64,000 nt of DNA from Adiantum capillus-veneris (lineage: Eukaryota > Streptophyta > Polypodiopsida > Polypodiales > Pteridaceae). Position numbers and translations under genes: made by a program. The DNA lies in assembly GCA_014529385.2 (NCBI GenBank), contig CM043971.1, positions 89,913,840 to 89,977,839 of the forward strand, given 5' to 3'. A model generated the notes under the pieces. That model saw only the letters and a list, made by a program, of their open reading frames with translations, was not told where the DNA came from and made no database searches. Shown here in pieces: positions 20,791-31,639 of this stretch; the stretch's first letter is position 1, and the number at the start of each line of letters is the position of its first letter.

Positions 20791-21861
20791 CCACCTACCT
20801 ATGACCAAAACACATGGATATTGGCAGCACAACTGTCTTCGAGAGCTACCATGTTGGGAAAGAGATCTTATAAATCAGATGAAAAGTCGGCTAAAAGCTC
20901 GCCAGAAAGGCACAGCAGCAAGAGCTCTGATAACGATGAGAAGAGAGCGAGAAGAGAAGAAATGAAGAGAAAAGATATGGCCGCCCACCAAGAAGAGCCC
21001 ACGTAGAAACAAGATCGCTTTTAAAGAGAAAAACACGCCTACCAGTGCAGCCGGCAAGCACAAGGGAAGGACCCTAAGAAATGGGTGCCTAGTAAAGTGA
21101 AAGGCCCAAGGACAAAGCATCACACTAGAAAGGAAGCTGAAGATTTGATAGAGACTTTGGAGAAAATGTACTAAGAAGCCAAAGCCCTCAAGCTGAAGGA
21201 AGCCCAAGAAGCAGCTAGGAAAGCCAAAGAGGTGGAGGAACAAAGACAAGCCGAGGAAACGGCTAGAGAAGAAACTCAAGAACAAGGCAATGAGTCTCCC
21301 AGACCCTCTTCACTATCCATGGCACAACATGACCATCCTATGCCTAGCCCACCACCATCACCTGTAGAGAAAGACACCACAAAAGAGCCAAAAAAAGAAG
21401 ATGAACCTAAGAAAGAGAAAGCCACAGAATCTGAGTCCACTAAAGAAACAGAATCTACACAAGAGGCTGACCAGCAAGAGAAACAAAAAGAGAAAGAAGT
21501 AGAGCCGGAACAAGAGGCTACCACTGCACAAGAGGCCACTACTACACAAGAGCAGCAACAACAGAAAGAACCTGAGCCGGAAATGGTAGTGAGCCCTGCA
21601 CCAGAAGAGACCACAAAGTCTGAGCCAACACCTTCTACTTCCACAAAGCAAGAAACAGCCGAGGTATCCACAAAGTTTCAGGATGACAAAGAAAAAGAAG
21701 ACCAACCCTCTACCTCCACGAAAGAAGAATCAGCAGCTACGACACATCAGAAGGACACACCAAAGGCTACAGGCACATCAACCCAACTGGCAGGACAAGA
21801 GGATTGGCAATCTAATGACGAGGTAATATTACAAGTAAACAAATATGCAAGGCAGATGTAA
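20776..21861 (+). pseudogene. gag-position ORF, charged low-complexity part
   Basis: After the frameshift the frame reads NLPPTYDQNTWILAAQL, then KSSPERHSSKSSDNDEKR (Ser/Lys-rich), a DPKKWVPSKVKG stretch with another WVP motif, a helical Glu/Ala/Lys stretch, and from 21232 about 200 residues of Glu/Lys/Thr/Pro/Gln-rich repeats without stops. Such sequence is expected to be disordered. The WVPSK motif recalls the WVPK tails of the Ty3 elements nearby. Confidence 0.5.
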
Positions 21862-22316
21862 GATATGATGGAGAGACTCCGATCAGTAGCACGTAGCCGC
21901 ATCAAAAAGGCTAAAGAACTCGAGATGGTGATGACGCTCTCCAAGGAGAGTTAGAAGACAATATGAATGTCATCACCGATCTTCAGAGTCAAGTGTAGGA
22001 GATGAAAGCCGAAGCTGAACAACATCAGCTAGCAAGAGGTCATTAGCAAAAAGAAATGGAAGAGTTAGGTGATCTGCTCACCAAATTATCAGATGCTTCT
22101 AAGGCAAAAGACGAGCAACTGACAGAAGTTACAAATGAACTTCTTACGACATCCCTGTCAGCTCAAAAAATTCAAGTGCAGTTGGATATTGCCAATGCCT
22201 CTTTACAACACTCTAAACAACGAATCAATGATCAAGAAATCTTCTTACGACAAATAAGAGAAAATCCAGCCGTGGCCTCGATCAAAGGGACAAATGAAGT
22301 ATACAAGGCCCTGTAG
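21862..22316 (+). pseudogene. coiled-coil C-terminal part
   Basis: Stops break the frame between 21859 and 22050. An open frame at 22056-22316 then shows heptad-like leucine/isoleucine spacing (LGDLLTKLSDASKAKDEQL, then VQLDIANASLQ) ending at a TAG. Probably a multimerisation segment of the same protein. Confidence 0.45.
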
Positions 22317-22330
22317 CGCAGGGAACACAA

Positions 22331-22835
22331 TTGTTACCAGTTGAGGTGGAGCACTTGCAAGCAAATGGATTTTTCCTTCAATCGACAACAAAAGCTACCA
22401 ATTTAGGTAGTGGTTTGCGATCAAGAAATAGTGTTCCCAGTGCCTTCCGTCCTAGGTATAGGGATGTGAAGATTGTTAAGTGGAGATCAAAGCTGACAAA
22501 ATATTTTCATACAAGGATTACTTTGGGGAGCACACTTGAAGCAAAATTGGTGAAAGAAGTGATTATTGTGTGCAATGAAACACATGTTTTCTATGTCAGT
22601 AGAGAGGGGTCCAAGGCAAAGGGGATAACATACTCAGTGACAATCTCTGATTTTCCACGATGCACATGTGAGGACTTCCAAAAGAGAGAATAAAAAAATA
22701 GACCTACGTGCCGTGCAAACACATGTACTATTTATTTCTTCATATTCTTGGGTTAGACTCACATGCCCATGAGTTCATGCACCAGGCTGCTTTATCCAAG
22801 GTAGAAATTTTTCAGGCTCTGGGGGGGCACTAGGG
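22331..22835 (+). pseudogene. SWIM zinc-finger fragment (MULE/FAR1-like)
   Basis: The frame 22331-22690 ends with SDFPRCTCEDFQKRE, giving the C-x-C of a SWIM finger at 22661-22669. After a stop and frameshift the next frame gives YVPCKHMYYLFLHILGLD with the C-x-H at 22714-22722, then EFMHQAALSKVEIFQAL. SWIM fingers bind DNA or protein and occur in Mutator-like transposases and plant FAR1-type regulators. The first 70 residues (VIIVCNETHVFYVSREGS) are consistent with the strand-rich segment before such fingers. No transposase DDE core is present. Confidence 0.65.
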
Positions 22836-22894
22836 CAACTGTGCGTCCTTAGGATACTTACACAACATGATGTTCAAATTATATGCTGCACACC

Positions 22895-23980
22895 GTTGCA
22901 GTAGTTTTTTGTGGGCATTTACGTTAACTATCAATCACCATCCTAGGAGTTTTTAGGTTGCAATTTTAAAATTTTTGGGAAATGTCGAACGTAAGGCTTT
23001 GAACACATAAACTTTCCATGTATTTAATATATTGTTGTCGTTTTTTGTTGGCATTTGGATTTACTACCAGCTTCTATCTTGGGAGTTGATAATTTTTGCA
23101 TCTTTTGGCTTTGCCTTGTAAGGAATTGCATGAGTTCAGTTCCTTAGTATGCTCTCGACTATATTTTGTTAAAAATTATAGGTCGTCAATAGCAATGTGT
23201 TTAAATGTCTACACTATTTTTGCATTCAATACCAACAATCGTGGTAAGGGAGTTCATGGTTTTGAATATATTGGCTTTACTCTGTACGACAACACAGTTC
23301 TAAATCATATGGGTTTACCTCGTAAGAGGCACGGTAAACTATTAATTTATTTCCTTGGAAACTATTGGTCATCAACAAATATGTGTCTAAATGTTTTCAA
23401 TGTCTTTGCTCGATTTAGTGCTCACTCAGATTTACTCGTTGCAGTAGTTTTTTGTGGGCATTTACGTTAACTATGAATCACCATCTTAGGAGTTTTTAGG
23501 TTGCAACTTTGAATTTTTGGGATACGTCGAACATATAAGGCTTCGAACATATAAAATTTCCATGTATTTAGTATATTGTGGTCATTTTTTGTTGGCATTT
23601 GGATTTACTATCAGCTTCTATCCTAGGAGTTGACAATTTTTGCATCTTTTGGCTTTACCTTGTAAGGAATTGCGTGAGTTCAGTTACTTAGTATGCTATT
23701 GACTATATTTTCTTAAAAATTATAGGTCATCAATAGCACTGTGTTTGAATGTCTACGCTGTCTTTGCATTCACTACCAACAACCGTGGTAAGAGAGTTCA
23801 TGGTTTTGAATATATTGGCTTTACCTTATACGACAACATAGTTCTAAATCATATGGGTTTACCTCGTTAGAGGCATGGTAAACTACGAATTTATTTCCTT
23901 CAAAACTATTAGTCATCAACAAATATGTGTCTAAATATTTTCAATGTCTTTGCTTGATTTAATGCTCACTTGGATTTGCT
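22895..23980. repeat. tandem duplication, 543-bp period
   Basis: The stretch starting GTTGCAGTAGTTTTTTGTG at 22895 recurs at 23438, and the two units align along their full length with scattered substitutions. A partial third copy of the unit's end is at about 24005-24090. No conserved reading frame is evident; the ORF at 23096-23470 crosses the unit junction. Confidence 0.9.
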
Positions 23981-24225
23981 CGCTATATGAATCCTTTGGG
24001 TTTTCCTTGGAAACTATTGGTCATCAACAAATATGTGTCTAAATGTTTTCAATGTCTTTGTATTTGTTTGCTCGGTTTAGTGCTCGCTCGGAGATTGGGA
24101 TTCTTCAAGTGTGTACAAGGACTATGGCTTGGAATTTTAAAATAAGAGAGATTTTTTATGCTTTGGCTTTTAATTGTGCGGACCCAATAAATAAGCCAAA
24201 CAATTACAAATTATAAGAGCACAAA

Positions 24226-24558
24226 TTAGGTAGCTATAAGGGTACACAAGGCATAGATGCCAACAAACATAGGGTAAAAATGATGAGCTACAAATAAAAA
24301 CCCACATTTTTTAGCCTTTTTGATGTCGAAAGTGGAGGCTAACAAAGAGCATATAGTAATCACACCCATAATATCCACTAAGGAAAATCTTTCAACCAAT
24401 GTGGTATCCTTGATTCCAACTGCTACCAAAAGCCTCTCAGCTTGTACCAATATATACCTTGGATGTCTTGGCACCCTCTCCACCAAAAAGTAGCCTTCAT
24501 CAAAGTGGAATTTAGACGCTATATCATTAGGAAAAGTAATTCCATAGGATTCTCTCAT
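24226..24558 (-). CDS. hypothetical ORF
   Basis: 110 open codons on the minus strand with mixed hydrophobic and charged composition (HFDEGYFLVERVP, then LVERFSLVDIMGVITI). No domain is recognised. The segment upstream on the minus strand is open in a different frame, so it may be a decayed gene piece. Flanked by the 543-bp repeat and the foldback element. Confidence 0.28.
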   Translation of the reverse strand: MRESYGITFPNDIASKFHFDEGYFLVERVPRHPRYILVQAERLLVAVGIKDTTLVERFSLVDIMGVITICSLLASTFDIKKAKKCGFLFVAHHFYPMFVGIYALCTLIAT

Positions 24559-24690
24559 TCAAGAAACCTCTTCGTCTTGAGGCTCCGAACCTTTATAGAG
24601 GATATCCAAGAAATTTCCTCCTTAAGGTATTTGGTTTGGTCATTTACAAGGAACAACCCACTCTCTTAACCAAAAAACCTCTTCCAAAAA

Positions 24691-25519
24691 TCTAAGGACA
24701 ATGTGATGTGATTAGTTCTAATCTTCACGTCTCAATATGTTTTTAGAGTTGATGTTGTTTAAAGGATGAAAGTCATGTCAAGCAGTGTATACATGGGCTC
24801 AAAGATATTCGATCTACTCAAATATATTGAAGAATGTTCATCAATTCCATTATATATGGTTGTTAAAGACCTTTGAAAGTGCACATTGTAAAACAGGAGT
24901 GTTGTAGATTCTTTGAACATTGTAAATGTATATTTAAAATATTTTTAATATAACGGTGAGTATATATAGATTTGTGGGTTTTTCCCTTGAGCCCCCAAGG
25001 GTTTTTTCATCCACAGTTAGGGACCTTCATTTGAGTGGGGATGTTGAGCTATATATAGTATCTCTATATATAGCATCCTGGTCCCCTCTATATAAACTCA
25101 TCTCGTGTGATCAATTGACACACTCTGGGGCTTGCAGATTGTGCAGTCATCTCTCTCTTTTCTCCCTCGTCCATGGTCTTCCACTCTCGTCTCAATCTTC
25201 CTCCCTCATCAACATCGTCTTGATGTTCCTCCCTCGTCAACAAAATATTTAAATATACATTTACAATGTTCAAAGGAGCTGCATCACTCCTATTTTACAA
25301 TGCAACCTTTCAAGGGTCTTTAAAAACCCTATATATACAATTGAATTGATGGAAATTCTTCAATATTTTTGAGAAGTTTCAATATCTTTGAGCAGCTTGG
25401 ATATGTTTGAGCCCATGTACACGCTGCTTGACATGAATTTCATCTTGTAAACAACATCAACTCAAGAAACATATTGAGACGTGAAGGTTAGAAATAACCA
25501 CATCACATTGTCCTTTAGA
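24691..25519. mobile_element. foldback / long-terminal-inverted-repeat element
   Basis: The left arm (about 24691-24946) and right arm (about 25242-25519) are inverted copies of about 260 bp with scattered differences. Ends read TCTAAGGACAATGTGATG on the left and the complement of that, with one extra base, on the right. The 295-bp centre is TATA-rich and non-coding. No target-site duplication is evident. It could be a foldback transposon, a MITE-like element, or a secondary inverted duplication. Confidence 0.82.
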
Positions 25520-26439
25520 GACGGTTTGCAATGCCACTCTAGAGATGACATAGAAACAAACGTAATGTCAATGTAATCACATATGCAAATGACATAGAAA
25601 TAAGCATAATATCAATGTAATCACATGTGCACACATATATACAAAGCCGGCATGTAATGAACATATTGAGGGGCCCAAGATCGCAAATGGCAGCTGTCGT
25701 CATCATGGATGTACGTACCATGTCATCACAATATTCACTATGACTTTAGAGACGCTTAGAAAAACTTTGAAATAGCAATCAGCGGCTTTACGTACCATGG
25801 AATCAAAGACACTCTCAACAAATCAAATATAAAATTGTAAAATAGTAATCATCATCATGGTGAGTCATGTACCATGGCATCATGGTTCTCACTGTGGCAT
25901 TAGAAAAATCTAGATACTTCAACAAAATATGATGGACAATTGTAAAATATTTTAGAATAATTGAAAAAATCAACATTGCAAATGATTGTTGTGAAACAAC
26001 TCAAGAGATTAGAAATTGACAAGATGTTAATAAATTCTTATATATCCCACTACACACGACATTGAGAAGAAGTATGTTGAACTTGAATGGACATCCAAAA
26101 GAATGTAGCAATGCATTGGCGGCGACCAAAATAAAAATAAAAAAAATTGTAGAAATTTTGAAATCGTTTGTTTGACAATGAAATTAACCTTGACGTGAAG
26201 TAATTCACGATCTTATTCCAACTCATGATCTCCATTGGTAGTAATAATAACTCTCAAGCCAAAGGAATTGTCCGTATAAGTATCCTATCCCAACCAAAAG
26301 ATGGCAGTGCTAGCTATTTTAGTTATGGCATCATACGCTACCCAAGGTTGCTTGATTCGATAGAAGACTATCCCTACACTTAATGGCGGAAAAAGTAGCC
26401 ACAATAAGTGATTTTCAAAGTATGCGTGAAAACCAGAAA
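25520..26439. other. no assignable gene
   Basis: AT-rich, with repeated ACCATGGCATCA-like phrases (25860-25880) also found near 49375 and 51405, suggesting fragments of a dispersed repeat. No coding or RNA gene is seen. Confidence 0.45.
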
Positions 26440-26585
26440 TAAGTAAAGACAAACAAGAAGCTTGAAAGGGCGGTGGTAATGTGTGTACTTGTCTCCACCC
26501 AACCGTGCTATCTTATAGCCTCCCCCTAGCGTACACACTGTCCGGCCATGCCACTGGCCTTGCCCATAGGACCCATGTCCTTACA
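26440..26585 (-). repeat. probable 3' LTR start of minus-strand chromovirus
   Basis: On the minus strand a G-run (the C-run at 26589-26600) is followed by TAA and then TGTAAGGACATGGG. This is the same arrangement (polypurine tract, TAA, TGT) seen at 28482-28496 for the plus-strand chromovirus end. The far end is not defined. Confidence 0.45.
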
Positions 26586-27850
26586 TTACCCCCCCCCCCC
26601 TTTTGGAGAATCGTTTACGTCCTCAAAAACGAACGTAGGAAAATGTTTCTTAAGTGCGGAGACATTCTCCCATGTAGAACCTTTTTCATGTCTATCTAGC
26701 GATTTTACCAACACCTGTCGTCTGACATGATGTCTGGTGCGAAGCTCATGAGAATCCAAAATCTTTTCAGGCTCATGAGGAATGCTTGGCGGTGCGATAA
26801 GGTCAACCAACACAACTGTGTCAATGACATTATCATTCTGTCCTAGCTATTTTTGTAAATGGCTAACATGAAAAATAGGATGAACTCGTGAGTGCTCTGG
26901 AAGAGCTAACTTATAGGCCACTTGACCTATATGTTTGAGAATGGTGAACGGTCCATAATAGCATGGTGAAAGTTTAGCAACTTTTCCTGTCTTCAGAATT
27001 TTTGAATGCTTCGGAACTTTGAGGAAAACCTTGTCTCCTTCTTCAAAAGTAGCAAGACTTCGACGCTCATTTGCGTACTTCTTATATCGATCTTGAGCTT
27101 GCATAACATTCTGTCAAGAAACTCGAAGCATGTCAAAATGGTCTTGGAGAAAATCCTTCGCTTGTTGTATCTTCTCCTTAGCCAACCCCACTGTAATAGG
27201 TGATCTAGGTTGAAATCCATACAAAAGTATAAATGGACTAAACCCTGTAGTCACATGCTTTGAACTACTATAAGCAAGTTCCAATATAGGTAAGTAGTCT
27301 TCCTAATTGTTTTGCTTCTTGCTAATGTACGCTTGTAGCATATCCTCTAGCACATGCTTTGAACTACTATAAGCAAGTTCACATGCTTTGAACTATTATA
27401 AGCAAGTTCCAATATAGGTAAGTAGTCTTCCCAATTGGTTTGCTTCTTGCTAATGTACGCTCGTAGCATATCCTCTAGCACTTGATTAACTCTTTCTATT
27501 TGACCATACATTGTCTGGATGATCAGCCGTAGTTAGACTTAGTTTAGTCTCCAACTTTTGGAACATAGCTCTCTAGAAGTGATTATCAAACTTTCAGTCT
27601 TTGTCACTAATGATACTAGCTGGAAGACCGTAGAGTTTATATATATGCTCTACAAATAGCTATGCTAATTCCGGTGTCTTAACCGTAGTCTTAGTGGGAA
27701 TGAATCGACCCATCTTTGTGAGACGGTTTACAATTACCCAAATAGCATCATGGCCATGATTTGTAGTAGGTAGTCTAAACTCTATCAGCTTACTCCACTC
27801 CAGCCCGCTTTCAACCTAGTTGGTTGTCTCCATTCCATATCGAGTATATC
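26586..27850 (-). mobile_element. chromovirus integrase and chromodomain, minus strand
   Basis: In minus-strand order: integrase core with LPTTNHGHDAIWVIVN (Asp in the place of the core), YGLPASIISDKD, and QIERVNQVLEDMLRAYI with the Glu; YKKYANERRSLATFEEGDKV; a GPF-type module at KLSPCYYGPFTILKHIG; HPIFHVSHLQK; and a chromodomain (KILDSHELRTRHHVRR, then GSTWENVSALKKHFPTF). Chromodomains target insertion to marked chromatin. Stops occur in the core, and a local triplication sits at 27248-27481. RT and upstream parts are missing. The piece ends near 27850, where a plus-strand chromovirus end begins. Confidence 0.82.
27248..27481 (-). repeat. internal triplication in integrase
   Basis: The block of about 100 bp at 27248-27350 is repeated at about 27376-27481, with a short 27-bp partial copy between (ACATGCTTTGAACTACTATA). 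The two full copies differ at a few bases. It interrupts the coding frame after the integrase Glu region. Confidence 0.85.
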
Positions 27851-27869
27851 GCTGGATACTCAATGGTTG

Positions 27870-28621
27870 AATCATAGTTTATTATCAGTTGTGGAAGACT
27901 GTCTATAAGTGGTTGGGGGAACGTACCTCACTCTTACTGCTGTTATTCATCCCGTGTTGGATGGACAGTTTACAAGTATTTTTTGCTAAAGGATCTGCTA
28001 AGAGCATACGTTAGCACAACGCATTCTGAATGGGTGACTCTCTCCCTATTCTAGAACTTTCTTAGGTTAGGTTTTCAACTTTGAACACCTGTTGTGGTGG
28101 GGTTGGATACCGATTTAATAGTTTCATAAGTCAAGGATTTAGTAGGTGTGCTCGCAAAGTATGTTGACATGTAGCCTTCATTAGGGGTGAACATGTAGTT
28201 TTTTGGTGTTCCAAAATGTTCAAAAGTTTGACATGAGGACACTCCCTATTCTATCCCTTAGTAGCTATGAGCTTTTCAAGATACTTACATGAGTTATCAT
28301 GAGTTACCATTTAGAATGTTGGAAATCAAGATGCTGATCTTTGTTTCATTGAACCTCCTCACTGCACTAGGTATCAGTCATATGGACAATTGGCCCGCGT
28401 ATGGGATGCCAATAAGGAAAACATCAATGTTCTTACGAAGATACTACCACTTGTGTTTTCGAGGACAAAAACGCTTCTCCAAGGGGGGAGTAATGTCAGG
28501 CCATGGGGCCAAGGCCGAGGACGGACATGCAGTCAAGGGGATCCCTATAATTAGCAAGCAAGGCCTATATAGGGTACGGTTGGTTGGAGAGTTGCATGGT
28601 CGAGTCCCCCGCACTCTAACA
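27870..28621 (+). mobile_element. second chromovirus 3' end with short LTR, plus strand
   Basis: Plus-strand frames show LLKDLLRAYVSTTHSEW (the region after the integrase Glu) and, after several shifts, an end resembling a chromodomain tail (VFEDKNASPRGE) directly before a purine run AAGGGGGGAG. TAA and TGTCAGGCC (28494) follow, with a candidate LTR end CTAACA at 28621. The LTR contains a TATA-like CTATATAGG (28564). It is head to head with the minus-strand chromovirus and abuts the minus-strand dual-RNase H element at about 28617. Confidence 0.45.
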
Positions 28622-29019
28622 TCTACTTCTTGATTTTTTGTCTTAGGGACATGAAATAAATACACTTCTTCAAAACTTTCTTAAAATATCATTAATTGGC
28701 ATAATTGGCCAAGAAAAACCTGATTTTTACAAACCCAAGTGCCATTTATCTGCTTTATCAAGAGCATGGCATCGTCAAATACTTTTAGGTGTTGAACCAC
28801 TTGCAAAACACATTGTTCTAATCCAATAATTAGGGCCGCATACTCTGATTCATTGTTGGAGTGAGAGTGTAGTAGCTTCCCAATAGAGAAGACCTTTTCC
28901 TTTTTCTCATTGAAAATGACAATGCCAACTTGAGTCTGGTCCACTGTCCTTTTGTAAGCTCCATCAAAGAAAAGAGAGTGAGCTCGTTCTAGCTTAGGAA
29001 CTTCTACCATTGGTGTCAT
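28617..29019 (-). pseudogene. second (archaeal-type) RNase H
   Basis: LFFDGAYKRTVDQTQVGIVIF gives the first Asp. SNNESEYAALIIGLEQC holds the Glu. LKVFDDAMLLIKQING holds the next Asp. The end FEEVYLFHVPKTKNQEVD carries the His and final Asp region. This domain was probably captured from a host enzyme in the Tat lineage and cleaves RNA in hybrids. The four-part catalytic set looks intact apart from a stop before the last segment. Confidence 0.82.
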
Positions 29020-29400
29020 GACTTCCTTTTCCTTTTGTGTTGAATTTTAGCTTCTTCTCATAGTGACAATGAGTACGAATACCTGCTAGACTAGCTCTGG
29101 TGGAGTTCTCCACTTGCATAGTGTAATCAAACTCTTGTAATCTAACGATCCACTTAGAGATTCTAGATGAGACATTCATGTGTTGCATCACATAAAAAAA
29201 GAATCTTCCATTGTTAGAATTACAAAGGGTCTAGGCAATAGATAAGAGTGGAACTTTATAGTGGCAAACATTAATGCAAGCACCGTGTGCTCTACCATGG
29301 TGAGTCCTTTTTTTGATGGGGTCATGACACGACTAGAGAAGTAGATAGTACGCATGAAAGAGGTTTGGGGGCCATTCTATATTAGTACGGCCCCAAGTGT
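28994..29400 (-). pseudogene. first (retroviral-type) RNase H
   Basis: The minus-strand translation reads through FSSRVMTPSKKGLTMVEH, then HSYLLPRPF, then ISKWIVRLQEFDYTMQV at the end, the usual order of Ty3 RNase H. Frame breaks are present. It runs straight into the second RNase H. Confidence 0.65.
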
Positions 29401-30350
29401 ATCACTTCCTACACTAGGGTTAACATAAAATGGCTTGTCCCATCTAGGGGGTGCAATGGTGGAAAGTGAAGCCAATATCTTTTTCACTTCGCTAAACTGT
29501 TGCTCATTTTCTTCACTCCAGAGGAAGACATCTCTATGGGTGACGTTGTAAAGGGAGAACCACTTGAGAGAGAAAGTGAATGAACCTGCTTAAATACCTT
29601 ACCTTTTGAAGGAAAGAGACCAATTGGTTAACTCTTGTGGGCGATGACAAAGATACTAAAGCTTGAACCTTGCTGGGTCAGCCTCAATTCCTTTGGCTGA
29701 AATTACATGGCCAAGAAGAGTGACCTTTCTTTCACCAACGTGACACTTATCTATGTTAAGCTGGCCACCCAAGGTTTGCAGAAGCCTAGCTAGACCATCA
29801 TAGACCTTGCATAAATGGAGGGAGCAAGAGCTGTAGATGCAGAAATCATCTATGAAAACCCGTATTGACTTACCAAAGTATGGCTAGAAGACAAAAGTTA
29901 CATAGAGTTGGAATGTGGTGGTGAGGCCAAAAGGCATCACTCTGTAAGAAAAACACCCCCATGGTATTATGAAGGTTGTCTTTTTATGGTCTTCCTCTGT
30001 AGTGCTAACCTAGAAGTAGCCTGAGTAGCCATCACATACTGTGTAGTGCTCATGACCTGCTATCTTGTTGAGAATCTCGTCTTGGAATGGGAGGGGGAAA
30101 TGATGCCTCTTTGTTGCTACATTGAGAGTTTTGTAGTTTACACAAACTCTCCACTTACCGTTCTTCTTTGGCATGACCACTACTGGAGAGATTCACTCTA
30201 AGTCTTCAACGGGGTAAATGAAACCTGCTTGTAGAAAAATTCCTTACCTCTTTGAGAAATGCCTCTTTTTGAACTACCCCAAGCCTTCTGAGATTTTGCA
30301 CGATAGGCTTGCTTCCTTCCTTGAGTCTTATGCGGTGCTGCACCACTATG
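29400..30350 (-). pseudogene. reverse transcriptase
   Basis: Reading the minus strand gives WRVCVNYKTLNVATKRHHFPLP (split over frames), SYRVMPFGLT, the catalytic IRVFIDDFCIYS with F-I-D-D at 29845-29856, and LLGHVISAKGIEADP. Tyr-to-Phe at the first motif position is tolerated in several Ty3 families. Many stops and shifts interrupt it. Confidence 0.8.
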
Positions 30351-30626
30351 TGCCTATGATCTTGTCATAACCATCACAATGAAAAGTGTGGTAAAGTTAC
30401 CCAGTATAGAGATGTATTCTTCTCTCTCTTCACTAGCTAACTCACTTGAAAACATCCGATGTAACTTACTTGTATCCACCAAGGGTTGTGTACTTGATGG
30501 TCCATGTTGGTCCTCCAGTGGTGCTTTAGAATGTGTCAATGTCTTTGGATATCTGAGGATGACTCCCATCACTTTGATCCTACTGTCTCTCTCTTCCCTT
30601 GTTGTCATCTCTTCTCCCAAGGTGGT

Positions 30627-31370
30627 CTAAGAGTCGCTGGTGAATTCATCTTCTGATGCCTCCAAGATCATGTTGCGTTGTTTACCACTCTTCATGTCAT
30701 AGAATATGGGCTTTCCCTTAGCATCCTCTATTTGGATCATTCCAGTACTATAGTCCAGCTTAGCCTTAACCATGAGCCATGGCCTCCCGAGAATGATAGG
30801 GTAGCTATTCCCTTTGTGTGACATGACAAAAATGTCTACCTCCACTTTTGTGTTGAATGCGTTCACCTTGACTGTATTCACAATGCCTACATACTTCACT
30901 TTGATGTTATTTCCCATTTTAGCTCGACAAGGTGCTGGCCTACTTACTTTTATGACTAGATGGTGCATCATTTTCTCACTCATGATGCATATTTGTGCGC
31001 CACCATCTATGTAGATGTTTGAGATGTGCTGCCCCTTTATGTGGGCATCCATGATAGGTAGGATGTTGTCTAGATTCCTCCCAGAGATAGCCTTAGCTAT
31101 CCTTGGTCTTGGCTGTCTAGTACTTACCATCTTCATCCATTGTCTCCTCATCCTTGGTGCAAGATGGAGTAATTGGGGACAGGTTATTTCTGGACCTTGC
31201 ATCAAAACATCTTGAACTAGGTCATATGGTTTAACATACTTGCCCAACAAAAAATCCACGATGTCGATCTTCCACCGAGGCTTAGATGCATGCATGCTAG
31301 ACTCTCCTTTTCCTTTCATCTTTTCCTCCCTTTGAGAGGCCTCTTCGTGCCTAGCACGCTTCACTCCCAT
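30627..31370 (-). pseudogene. retropepsin with DGGA site
   Basis: A 247-codon open frame. An N-terminal Lys/Arg/Glu-rich start leads to YIDGGAQICIMSEKMM, with D-G-G-A at 31007-30996, and YPIILGRPWLMVKAKLDY near the end. The second active-site position is Gly instead of Ser or Thr, which may still fold. A linked segment (30620-30354) leads toward RT. Confidence 0.72.
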
Positions 31371-31639
31371 GGCATCTACTTCTTCTACTTTTCCTTTTCC
31401 TTTTCCTTTGTCCTTCTCTTTGACACGCTCTTCTAATTTGCCTTTCCCTTAGCTTCAAGACTGATGATGCTCACTGCTTGGTTTCCAACAGGTGGTGGGG
31501 GTAGAGGTGTAATTAGAGGTTGTGGTGGTGGTGGTGGTTATATGGGCGGTCGAAGGATTTGGACCAGTGGAATTGGCTCTGGTTGCCTGGGTGGTGGTGG
31601 CCTCGCCCTTGGTGGAGAAATCGGATTCTACCTTATTTC

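Larger units (their letters stand above)
18500..22316 (+). mobile_element. probable non-autonomous LTR-element partner sharing the palindromic leader
   Basis: A leader with the same type of about 22-bp palindrome at about 288-bp spacing (19201, 19485, 19779) precedes a gag-position ORF at 19988. That ORF is followed by a low-complexity charged region and a coiled-coil region. No protease, RT, RNase H or integrase is seen. This fits a short relative that depends on an autonomous element such as the one at 6060-17820. Its LTRs were not identified. GCGCCG at 18516-18521 could be a decayed PBS of the same type, but this is weak. Confidence 0.55.

Noticed and set aside
21276-21705. Minus-strand Ser/Cys/Val-rich ORFs
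   Set aside because: They are antisense shadows of the Glu/Lys/Thr-rich plus-strand ORF, whose low complexity leaves the other strand open.
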